Shown piece by piece: positions 16,854 through 23,694 of a stretch of DNA of 40,646 nucleotides; the stretch's first letter is position 1; each line of letters opens with the position of its first letter. The DNA comes from CAZEIW01 sp964512305 (GTDB lineage: Bacteria > Pseudomonadota > Gammaproteobacteria > Burkholderiales > Burkholderiaceae_F): positions 1 through 40,646 of the forward strand of contig CAZEIW010000165.1 of the NCBI GenBank assembly GCA_964512305.1, written 5' to 3'. The notes below the pieces were generated by a model, which saw only the letters and a program-made list of their open reading frames with translations, was not told the origin of the DNA and did no database searches. The position numbers and the translations under genes are program-made.

Positions 16854-17344
16854 AGCTGACCCCGCTCGAACATCGCGCCGAGCGCCGCAAGCGCAACCTG
16901 ATGATGGTCGACATGAACCTCGTGTCGCTCATCGACATCTTCACGATCCTGATCTTCTTCCTGCTCGCCAACGCGCTCGACGTCGAGACGCTGCCGCCCA
17001 GCAAGGCCGTCAGGCTGCCCGAATCGACCGCGGAGAAGCGGCCGAAGGAAACGGTGATCGTGGTGGTCAACCAGCAGGACATCCTGGTCCAGGGGCGCAA
17101 GGTCGCCTCGACCCCCGAGGTGCTCGAGGCGCCGGGCGATCTCATCGAGCCGCTGAAGGCGGAGCTCGAGCTGCAGGCCGGCCGCAAGATCGTCCGCCAG
17201 GAGAATGCGGCCAGGGGCCAGGCGGTCACGATCATGGGCGACAAGGAGATCCCGTACCGGCTGCTGCGCAAGGTGATGTTCACCTGCGCCCGCGCGAACT
17301 TCAGCGACGTCTCGTTCGCCGTCCAGATGAAGAGCAAAGCGTAA
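16850..17344 (+). CDS. ExbD/TolR-like protein with intact membrane aspartate
   Basis: 164 residues. A basic cytoplasmic N-terminus (HRAERRKRN) leads into the transmembrane helix SLIDIFTILIFFLLANA. Asp29 (codon GAC at 16934-16936) is at the position of the essential Asp of ExbD/TolR. The periplasmic domain ends with the usual C-terminal pattern (IPYRLLRKVMFTCARANFSDVSFAV). It overlaps the first ExbD by ATGA and the AgmX/PglI gene by one base, so stoichiometric co-expression is likely. As in other TolQ/TolR motors, it should carry protons between the periplasm and cytoplasm at the TolQ interface. Confidence 0.92.
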   Translation: MKLTPLEHRAERRKRNLMMVDMNLVSLIDIFTILIFFLLANALDVETLPPSKAVRLPESTAEKRPKETVIVVVNQQDILVQGRKVASTPEVLEAPGDLIEPLKAELELQAGRKIVRQENAARGQAVTIMGDKEIPYRLLRKVMFTCARANFSDVSFAVQMKSKA

Positions 17345-18369
17345 TGGCTGCCTCCCTTGCCCTGTACCGCCCGGCGCTGCTGCCGTGGACCGGCTCGGGA
17401 AAGGACGACGCGCGCTTCCGCCGCATCCTCAGAGCCGTGCTCGCGGTGTGCGTCGTGCTGGGCATCGTGCTGCGGCTCGTGACCGTGCCGAAGCCCGATC
17501 GCGAGCAGCCCGAGGAGCTGCCGCCCCGGCTGGCCAAGATGCTGCTCGAGCACGAGCCGCCGGTGGTCGCCCAGCCGCCGAAGCTCGCCGCCGAGCAGAC
17601 CAAGCCCGAGGCCGCAAAGCCCGAGTCCGCCAAGCCCGCCGCCGAGGCGAAGAAGCCGCAGCCCGAGCTGCCGCCCGGCGAGAAGGTCGAAGCCGCGCGC
17701 CGCAAGGCGGCCTCGACCGGGCTGCTGGCGCTGAGCAACGAACTGGCCGAGCTGGCGAAGCCCGCGGCCATCCAGCTGAACAAGGACATCAAGCAGGGCC
17801 CGGGCGTGGGCACGGGCACCGGCCCGGGCATCGGACCGGGCAACGGCCCCGGCATTCCGATGCGCGCGCTGATCACGTCGAACGCGACCAGCGGCAGCGG
17901 CGGCATCAACACCGCCGGCTACAGCCACGACACCGGCGGAGGCGGACTCGCGGGCCGGGCGACCACGATGGTTGCCGGCGGCGGCGGCATGGGAGGCGGC
18001 GGGGGCCGCGGCGGCACCGGGTTGGGCGGCGACGGCAACGGGGCCGGCGGCACGCTGCATAAGGGCGGCAGCGGCAAGGCGTCGCGCTCGCTCGAGGAGA
18101 TCAAGCTCGTGTTCGAGCGCAACAAGGGCGCCATTTACGCGCTCTACAACCGCGCGCTGCGCGAGGACCCGACGCTCGAAGGAAAGGTCGTGCTCGAGCT
18201 GACGATCGCGCCGACGGGCGAGGTCACCAACTGCCGCATCGTGTCGAGCGAGCTGCGCGCCGCGGATCTCGAGCGCAAGCTGCTGGCCCGAATACGCCAG
18301 TTCGATTTCGGCGCCAAGAACGTCGAGGTGATGGTCGTCACCTGGCCGGTGGACTTCCTGCCGTCGTGA
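17344..18369 (+). CDS. TonB-like protein with AgmX/PglI C-terminal domain
   Basis: 341 residues. A short cytoplasmic start is followed by one transmembrane helix (about residues 29-50) and a Pro/Lys/Ala-rich periplasmic stalk (about 55-115). Next come a Gly-rich flexible stretch (about 155-245) and a C-terminal domain of about 95 residues beginning near RSLEEIKLVFERNKGAIYALYNRAL and ending in VEVMVVTWPVDFLPS. That C-terminal domain is the AgmX/PglI type, a TonB-like fold found in Myxococcus gliding proteins. The layout is that of a protein that reaches across the periplasm from a TolQ/TolR motor to an outer-membrane partner. It is the last gene of the plus-strand run; arfB converges on it 21 bases downstream. 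Confidence 0.88.
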   Translation: MAASLALYRPALLPWTGSGKDDARFRRILRAVLAVCVVLGIVLRLVTVPKPDREQPEELPPRLAKMLLEHEPPVVAQPPKLAAEQTKPEAAKPESAKPAAEAKKPQPELPPGEKVEAARRKAASTGLLALSNELAELAKPAAIQLNKDIKQGPGVGTGTGPGIGPGNGPGIPMRALITSNATSGSGGINTAGYSHDTGGGGLAGRATTMVAGGGGMGGGGGRGGTGLGGDGNGAGGTLHKGGSGKASRSLEEIKLVFERNKGAIYALYNRALREDPTLEGKVVLELTIAPTGEVTNCRIVSSELRAADLERKLLARIRQFDFGAKNVEVMVVTWPVDFLPS

Positions 18370-18390
18370 GCGGCGGCGGGGGCCGGCCGC

Positions 18391-18804
18391 CTATTCGCCG
18401 CGATCGCGCCGCGCTGCCTTCACCTGGGCGTGGCGCGCCTTCGACTCCAGCCGTTTCGCCACCGATGCCCGGGTCGGCCGGGTCGGGTGGCGTGTCTTGG
18501 GCGGCGCGGCGACGCTTGCGACCAGCGCGTGCAGCCGGCGCAGCGCTTCGAACCGGTTCTTCTCGAGGCTGCGGAACTCCTGCGCCTTGATGACGGCCAC
18601 GCCGTCGCGGGTGATGCGCTGGTCGTTGAGGTTCAACAGGCGCTCCCGGATCGCGGTCGGCAGCGACGAGGCGTTGATGTCAAACCGCAGCTGGACGGCG
18701 TTTGAGACCTTGTTGACGTTCTGTCCGCCGGCGCCCTGCGCGCGGATGGCGGTGATTTCGATCTCGTCCGGCGGGATGGAGGGGATGACGGGGCGGGCGC
18801 GCAT
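18391..18804 (-). CDS. arfB: Alternative ribosome-rescue factor / peptidyl-tRNA hydrolase ArfB
   Basis: 137 residues, matching ArfB (YaeJ, about 140). The GGQ peptidyl-tRNA hydrolysis motif is at residues 26-28 within QGAGGQNVNKVSNAV. The C-terminal tail is rich in Lys and Arg (KRLESKARHAQVKAARRD), as needed to enter the empty mRNA channel of stalled ribosomes. The short length and basic tail distinguish it from release factors 1 and 2. It faces the TraB/GumN gene, and the 120 bases between them must hold both promoters. Confidence 0.93.
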   Translation of the reverse strand: MRARPVIPSIPPDEIEITAIRAQGAGGQNVNKVSNAVQLRFDINASSLPTAIRERLLNLNDQRITRDGVAVIKAQEFRSLEKNRFEALRRLHALVASVAAPPKTRHPTRPTRASVAKRLESKARHAQVKAARRDRGE

Positions 18805-18924
18805 GCGGCGTGCTGTCACGCATGTGGGCGACCGGGCATCATACGCTGCGCCTGCCGCGATCGAGCCATCGACAGGCGCGCGTCGCGCACCTAGTTTGCG
18901 GCAAACCCCTGGAGGTCCCACCGC

Positions 18925-19875
18925 ATGACGTTTCGAAGAGAACTTTCCGTGCGCGGCATCGCCGCGCGGATGCTTGCCTGCCTGCTCGGGCTCGCGTTCG
19001 TCGGTTGTGCGGCCGGGGCCGAGCCGGGCGGCAGCGGCAGGATCTTCCTGTGGGAAGTGAAGTCCGCGACGAACTCCGTCTACCTCTTCGGCTCGCTGCA
19101 CGTCGCGCGGCCGGACTTCTATCCGCTGCCCCGGATGGTCGAGGACGCGTACAAGCAGGCCGACGAGCTGGTCGTCGAGCTGGACGTCACCGACCTCGCC
19201 AAGGTGGCAAAGGGCATCCCGTTGCTCACCTACTCGCCGCCGGACGGCCTCGACAAGCACGTGTCGCCCGACACCTGGAAAGCGCTCGAGACGATGTCGG
19301 CCGCCGCGAAGCAGAGTTCCGCGTCGCTCAAGCCGTTCAAGCCGGCGCTGCTGGTCAGCGCCCTGATGGTGGGCGCATTGAGCGCGCACGACTATCAGCC
19401 GCAGGCGGGCATCGACCGGCACTTCCTCGAGCTTGCGCATGCCGACGCAAAGCCGGTGGTCGACCTGGAGACGGCGGAGTTCCAGGCCGGCATCCTGGGC
19501 GGGCTGTCCGATGAGGACGGCGAGATGATGCTGCGCACGACGCTCGACGAGCTGCGCAGCGGCGAGCTGCTGCGCAACATCGAGGAGCTTTCGGCCGCCT
19601 GGCAGGCCGGCGACGTCGAGTCCACCGCGCGCCTGATGCACGACGCCAACAAGGACGAGGCGTCGAGGCGCCTGTACACCAGGCTCTTCGACGAGCGCAA
19701 CCGGCCGCTGGCCGACAAGATTGCTTCGCTGGCCGCAGGACCCCGGCACGCGCTGGTCGTCATCGGCGCCGGGCACCTCGCGGGCGAGAACAGCGTCGTC
19801 GACCTGCTCAAGGCGAAGGGGTTGCAGGTGCGCCAGTGCCGCGCCGACACGTGCTCGGCGGAGAAGGCACAGTGA
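18925..19875 (+). CDS. TraB/GumN family lipoprotein
   Basis: 316 residues. The signal peptide has lipobox FVGC (Cys28). The TraB/GumN family marks are present: the opening WEVKSATNSVYLFGSLHVARPDF near residues 45-65 (GSxH motif) and the C-terminal VVIGAGHLAGENSVVDLLKAKG (GxxH motif). The paired histidine motifs suggest a metal-dependent hydrolase of the erythromycin esterase/TIKI-like fold, acting in the periplasm or outer membrane, but the substrate is unknown. GGAGG precedes the ATG. It stands alone, with arfB divergent and a metallophosphoesterase convergent. Confidence 0.9.
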   Translation: MTFRRELSVRGIAARMLACLLGLAFVGCAAGAEPGGSGRIFLWEVKSATNSVYLFGSLHVARPDFYPLPRMVEDAYKQADELVVELDVTDLAKVAKGIPLLTYSPPDGLDKHVSPDTWKALETMSAAAKQSSASLKPFKPALLVSALMVGALSAHDYQPQAGIDRHFLELAHADAKPVVDLETAEFQAGILGGLSDEDGEMMLRTTLDELRSGELLRNIEELSAAWQAGDVESTARLMHDANKDEASRRLYTRLFDERNRPLADKIASLAAGPRHALVVIGAGHLAGENSVVDLLKAKGLQVRQCRADTCSAEKAQ

Positions 19876-19896
19876 CGCCCGCGGGCGGGCTCGCGC

Positions 19897-21156
19897 TCAG
19901 CCCTTGACGATCGCGCGCTTCGCGAGGTCGACGACCACCTGGTCGCCGGTGTGCTTCGTCCCCTTCGTGCCGACCTGGTTGAAGATGACCGAGAGCTGCT
20001 TCTTGCCGGCATCGACCGCGACCGTCAGGTAGCCGAAGTCGACGATCGGGTCGATCGCCAGCGTGTGATCGCCGACGGTCGTCGGCGCCTTCGGCAGCCC
20101 CTGCATCGGCCGCGTCGCTGCGAAGCCGCCGCAGCCGGCGACGATGTACGGGATCTGGGTGCCGCCGGGCATCTTGCGGGTGTAGCGCTGGTAGAGGTGC
20201 GCATGGCCGGCCAGCACGGCGTCGGGCCAGATTCCCGCGGCGCGGCAGCAATCGTCGATGTCGTTCGACAGCCCGGTCGAGCCGCCGTGGCGCACGTCGC
20301 ACGAGAGCGGCGGATGATGCACCGCGAGCACGATCGCGCGCGAGTGCGTCTCGCGGTCGCTCTTGAGCCGCGTCAGCTCCTGCTTCAGGAAGGTGAGCTG
20401 GTCGTCGCCGATCGGGTACTTCCTGCCCTGGCTCGAGATCACGCCGGGACCGCTGTCGAGCGCGTTGCTGTACAGGCCGATGACCGACACGAACGGCGCG
20501 TCGAGCGTGAAATAGACCCCCGGCTGGTTGACCACGCTGCGCATCAGCCCGCCGGAGTTGGGCGAGCGGCCGGGTTCGGCGGCGCAAAAGTTGGCGAGAA
20601 ACGCCTGCAAGGTCGGCGCAGCCGGTGCCGCGGCCGTCTGGCCGTAGGTCATCGCGTCGTGGTTGCCGGGGATCGCGAAGATGGGCCGGTCGTAGTCGCG
20701 GTACGGCTCGTAGAACTGGTCGTAGTAGTACTGCGCCTCGCCGAAGTTGTAGATCACGTCGCCGAGGTGGAAGAAGAACGCCGGCGCCTGCGCCGGATCG
20801 ACGCCGTCGATATCCGCCGCCATGATGTCGGCGACATGCCCCTGGTGCTCGATCGCCGTGCCGGCGGATTGCGACCGGTTCACCTTCGCCGCGCCGGTGT
20901 CGCCGACCGCGTGGAAGCTCACCTTGCCGGACGAGACGATCGACTGGATCATCGGCGCCGGCAGGTAGTCGCGCAGGTCGACGGGCTGGTTCCCGCGGCG
21001 CGGCGGGATCGGCTGGACCTGCGCCTTGTGCGCCAGGTAGTACGGGGAGTTGTAGTAGGCCGCGCTGGTGTTGTCGACCTGGAACTTGGTCTCGTCCGGC
21101 TGGTTGCGCGGATCGGCATACAGGCGGCCGTTCGGCCCCATCACACCCGTCTTCAT
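19897..21156 (-). CDS. Calcineurin-like metallophosphoesterase
   Basis: 419 residues from ATG 21156; a GTG 11 codons upstream is possible. Conserved two-metal phosphoesterase motifs are present: FHLGDVIY (metal-binding Asp), GNHD at residues 164-167, VHHPP and AGHAHLYQR near the C-terminus. The N-terminus has no signal peptide, and the first 60 residues are family-specific and unrecognised. The LYNSPYYLAH-like start and YDQFYEPY segment suggest a protein acting on a nucleotide, phospholipid or phosphoprotein, but the substrate cannot be assigned. The gene is in the same orientation as, and 72 bases after, the HExxE gene, from which it may be cotranscribed. Confidence 0.87.
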   Translation of the reverse strand: MKTGVMGPNGRLYADPRNQPDETKFQVDNTSAAYYNSPYYLAHKAQVQPIPPRRGNQPVDLRDYLPAPMIQSIVSSGKVSFHAVGDTGAAKVNRSQSAGTAIEHQGHVADIMAADIDGVDPAQAPAFFFHLGDVIYNFGEAQYYYDQFYEPYRDYDRPIFAIPGNHDAMTYGQTAAAPAAPTLQAFLANFCAAEPGRSPNSGGLMRSVVNQPGVYFTLDAPFVSVIGLYSNALDSGPGVISSQGRKYPIGDDQLTFLKQELTRLKSDRETHSRAIVLAVHHPPLSCDVRHGGSTGLSNDIDDCCRAAGIWPDAVLAGHAHLYQRYTRKMPGGTQIPYIVAGCGGFAATRPMQGLPKAPTTVGDHTLAIDPIVDFGYLTVAVDAGKKQLSVIFNQVGTKGTKHTGDQVVVDLAKRAIVKG

Positions 21157-21194
21157 CGTCGTTCGCCTCGCTAGGCTAAACCCTCCCACGGCAC

Positions 21195-21219
21195 GGCCGC
21201 GCGGCAGGCCCGCGCGGCC
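21195..21219. terminator. Strong GC hairpin between the HExxE gene and the metallophosphoesterase gene
   Basis: Perfect 10-bp inverted repeat, GGCCGCGCGG at 21195-21204 with CCGCGCGGCC at 21210-21219 and a five-base loop. It lies just after the stop of the HExxE gene. There is no T-run on either side, so it may act as an RNA-stabilising or attenuating stem rather than a full intrinsic terminator. Confidence 0.35.
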
Positions 21220-21228
21220 GCCTTCCCG

Positions 21229-21954
21229 TCAGCGGCTGCGGTGCTTGCCCCAACTTACGGCGCTGACCTTCCACTTCGTCCAGTGCCGCGTCCTGCGCTC
21301 GCGGCGCGAGCCCAAGGCCGCCTTGGCCGCCTTCTTGCGGCGCATCGCCTGCGATCCCGTGATCTGCTGCCAGCCGGTCTGCGGATCGAACTTCTGCGCG
21401 TAGCCGCCGATCAGGACCTGGAACGGCGCATTCGCGTTGCCCTTGAGATCGATATTCCCTTGGGCGTTCTTGTGCCCGAACCAGTTGGGCGTCACGAAGT
21501 CGGTGACCAGGATGCCGCCGATCTGATAACCGTACTGGTCGTCCTCGACCGGATCGCAGACCTCGCCGGCCCAGAAGACGCCCTGCGAATCCTGATACGC
21601 GCTGTTGAGCCACGGATCGACGGCCATCTCGCAGATCTCGTGCGTCGCGCCCACGCTGACGCTGGTGTTGTCGGACTGGATCGTCTTGACGAACACCTTC
21701 GAGATCGGCATGCCGTCGTTCGTCAGGTCGTGGTAGGCCAGCGCGCCGGCCTGGTCGCTGTCGTCCAGGAACACGACCCACCAGGTGCCGGCAGCCGGCG
21801 CGGAGCCCGATGGAACCCAGGCGAAGGTGGACGTCTCGACGCCCCAGACGGGCTCGAGGTCCCCGTTCCACTGCTGGGTGAAGGCCGGAATCATGGCCTG
21901 GACGTCGCCGTCCTGGATGACGGTGGATTCGTTGATCACGGCAATCTGCGGCAT
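21229..21954 (-). CDS. Unrecognised protein with an HExxE metal-site-like motif
   Basis: 241 residues from ATG 21954, chosen because GGAGGAG lies 8 bases upstream and the sequence MPQIAVINESTVIQD starts a strand at once. There is no signal peptide. The striking segment is ATHEICEMAVDP with His105, Glu106, Cys108 and Glu109, followed by EVCDPVEDDQYGYQIGG. The spaced His/Glu/Asp residues resemble a metal site, but the motif is HExxE rather than the HExxH of zincins. Aromatic residues and AGTWWVVFLDDSD suggest a compact beta-rich fold. The C-terminal 35 residues are very basic (RRKKAAKAALGSRRERRTRHW), suggesting nucleic-acid or membrane contact. No family name is offered; a metal-dependent hydrolase is only one possibility. 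Confidence 0.7.
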   Translation of the reverse strand: MPQIAVINESTVIQDGDVQAMIPAFTQQWNGDLEPVWGVETSTFAWVPSGSAPAAGTWWVVFLDDSDQAGALAYHDLTNDGMPISKVFVKTIQSDNTSVSVGATHEICEMAVDPWLNSAYQDSQGVFWAGEVCDPVEDDQYGYQIGGILVTDFVTPNWFGHKNAQGNIDLKGNANAPFQVLIGGYAQKFDPQTGWQQITGSQAMRRKKAAKAALGSRRERRTRHWTKWKVSAVSWGKHRSR

Positions 21955-22063
21955 TCGGTTCTCTCCTCCGAGGCGGCCCGCGGCCGAACGCAACTTATAG
22001 ACCCGGCCAGGGTCGGCGGCAACACGAATTCTCGACAGGGGGCCGTGACCGGCGAATGACCGT

Positions 22064-22165
22064 CCCCTCTCCCGCTTGCGGGAGAGGGGTCAGGGGTGAG
22101 GGTTGGGAGCGGAGCTTCGATGCGCGCCCTCACCCCCGGCCCCTCTCCCGCAAGCGGGAGAGGGG
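22064..22165. repeat. Nested inverted repeat (REP/BIME-like element)
   Basis: A 102-base element. The outer parts are two hairpins, 22064-22089 and 22140-22165, each with 12-bp arms CCCCTCTCCCGC and GCGGGAGAGGGG around TT or AA. Between them, GGGGTGAGGG at 22093-22102 pairs with CCCTCACCCC at 22128-22137. The whole element is close to a perfect inverted repeat and could fold as one long cruciform. It lies in the 249-base gap between the HExxE gene and the SPFH gene. A related copy starts at 40572, so it is dispersed. Such REP-type elements may stabilise mRNA 3' ends or act as terminators. Confidence 0.85.
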
Positions 22166-22203
22166 AGTCAGTCCTGCGATGCGGGAGCGGGGAGTCGTGC
22201 GAG

Positions 22204-23142
22204 TCAGGGCTGCGCTGGCGGCGGCTTGCGCACGATGCTCGTCGCCATGGCGACCACCGACGCGAGATCGCTCAGGTTCCCCGGCACGATCAGCGTCGTG
22301 CTCTCCTTGGCGATCTTGCCGAACTGGCGCAGGTAGTCCTCGCCGAGCCTGAGCTGCATCGCCTCGACCCCGCCGCGGTCGCTGATGGCGCCGCCCACCG
22401 CGCGCAGGCCCTCCGCGGTAGCGTTCGCGACCGCGAGGATCGCCGTCGCCTGCCCCTCGGCCTCGTTGATCTGCTGCTGCTTGTTCGCTTCGGACGCCTT
22501 GATCACGCGCTGCTTGTCGCCCTCGGCCTGGTTGATCTTGGCGTCGCGCTCGCCCTCGGAGGTCAGCACCACCGCGCGCTTCTCGCGCTCGGCGCGCATC
22601 TGCTTCTCCATCGCGGAGAGCACATCCTTGGGCGGCGTGATGTTCTTGATTTCGTAGCGCATCACCTTGACGCCCCAGGCGCCGGATGCCTTGTCGAGCT
22701 CGGCCACCACGTTCGCGTTGATCGTGCCGCGCGCCTCGAACGTGCGGTCGAGCTCGATCTTGCCGATCTCGCTGCGCAGCGTCGTCTGCGCGAGCTGGGA
22801 GATCGCGAAGTTGTAGTTGGTGATGCCGTAGGACGCCAGGTGCGGGTCGAGCACCTGCATGTACAGCACCGCGTCCACGCCGACCTGCACGTTGTCGCGC
22901 GTGATGCACACCTGCTCGGCGACGTCGAGCGCCTGCTCCTTGAGGCTGTGCCTGTATGCGACGCGCTCGACGAACGGGATCAGGATGTGGAAGCCCGCCT
23001 GCAGCGTGCGGCTGTACTTGCCGACGTTCTCGACCACGTAGGCGCTCTGCTGCGGGACCACGGTCGACGACTTCGCGACCAGGATGACGACCACCACCGC
23101 GATGACGATGAAGACGTATGGGAGGAACATGATCCGATCCAT
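22204..23142 (-). CDS. SPFH/Band 7 (stomatin/QmcA-like) membrane protein
   Basis: 312 residues. One N-terminal transmembrane helix (about residues 5-25, FLPYVFIVIAVVVVILVAK) is followed by the SPFH domain (VVPQQSAYVVENVGKYSRTLQAGFHILIPFVERV). An extended helical region then follows (AEREKRAVVLTSEGERDAKINQAEGDKQRVIKASEANKQQQINEAEGQA) and a short C-terminal tail. Stomatin-like proteins form large oligomeric cages in the membrane and organise proteases and other partners. The nfeD-like gene lies 7 bases upstream in the same orientation, the common pairing for this family. The repeat element is just downstream of its stop. Confidence 0.93.
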   Translation of the reverse strand: MDRIMFLPYVFIVIAVVVVILVAKSSTVVPQQSAYVVENVGKYSRTLQAGFHILIPFVERVAYRHSLKEQALDVAEQVCITRDNVQVGVDAVLYMQVLDPHLASYGITNYNFAISQLAQTTLRSEIGKIELDRTFEARGTINANVVAELDKASGAWGVKVMRYEIKNITPPKDVLSAMEKQMRAEREKRAVVLTSEGERDAKINQAEGDKQRVIKASEANKQQQINEAEGQATAILAVANATAEGLRAVGGAISDRGGVEAMQLRLGEDYLRQFGKIAKESTTLIVPGNLSDLASVVAMATSIVRKPPPAQP

Positions 23143-23149
23143 GTGAGGT

Positions 23150-23581
23150 TCACGGGACGTCGGGACGCACCACGAGCGTCAGGCCCTGCACGCTCGCGAC
23201 GCGAACGCGGGTACCGGCGGCGATCGGCGCCTCGCCGTCGTTGCGCACCGTCCAGAAGGTACCGCCGTGCTCGGCCTGGCAACTCTCGCCCGGAGCGAGG
23301 GCGACCGGCAGCGTCAGCACGCCGCCGGCGGGCCCGGTTCGAACCCCCGGCGCGCGGCGCAACCGGTCGTAGATGCGAGCGCGGAAGGTCACCATCGAGA
23401 CGATCGCCAGAATGGCGAAGACCAGCCATTGCGCCCAGGCCGCGATTTCGGAAACCGCCGCGATCAGTCCGACGATGATGGCGGCCGCACCGACGAAGAC
23501 GAGGTAGAACTGCGCGTCGACGAAGGCGAGCTCGGCGCCGAGAAGGATTGCACCGCCAACGACCCAGCTCCACCAGCTCAT
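23150..23581 (-). CDS. NfeD-family membrane protein
   Basis: 143 residues from ATG 23581, which has AGGAG upstream. Transmembrane helices are at about residues 3-25 and 30-75 (SWWSWVVGGAILLGAELAFVDAQFYLVFVGAAAIIVGLI, then WLVFAILAIVSMVTF). The C-terminal 70 residues form the soluble OB-fold NfeD domain (VLTLPVALAPGESCQAEHGGTFWTVRNDG, then GTRVRVASVQGLTLVVRP). This short form lacks the ClpP-like protease half of long NfeD proteins. It is the likely partner of the SPFH protein encoded 7 bases downstream. The gene faces the acyl-CoA synthetase gene, with 113 bases between the two starts. Confidence 0.9.
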   Translation of the reverse strand: MSWWSWVVGGAILLGAELAFVDAQFYLVFVGAAAIIVGLIAAVSEIAAWAQWLVFAILAIVSMVTFRARIYDRLRRAPGVRTGPAGGVLTLPVALAPGESCQAEHGGTFWTVRNDGEAPIAAGTRVRVASVQGLTLVVRPDVP

Positions 23582-23694
23582 CCGGCGCTTCTCCTGTTGT
23601 CCGACCGCCGGCCAGTATAGACGCCGCAATTTCACGTTGCGATGAACGCGCCTGGAATCTAGACTCGTTCGCAGCGCCCGCCGCGGGAGCATGG

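Noticed and set aside
18370..18391. GC-rich possible hairpin between the AgmX/PglI gene and arfB
   Set aside because: Only a short stem with no T-run; the gap is too small to argue for a terminator.
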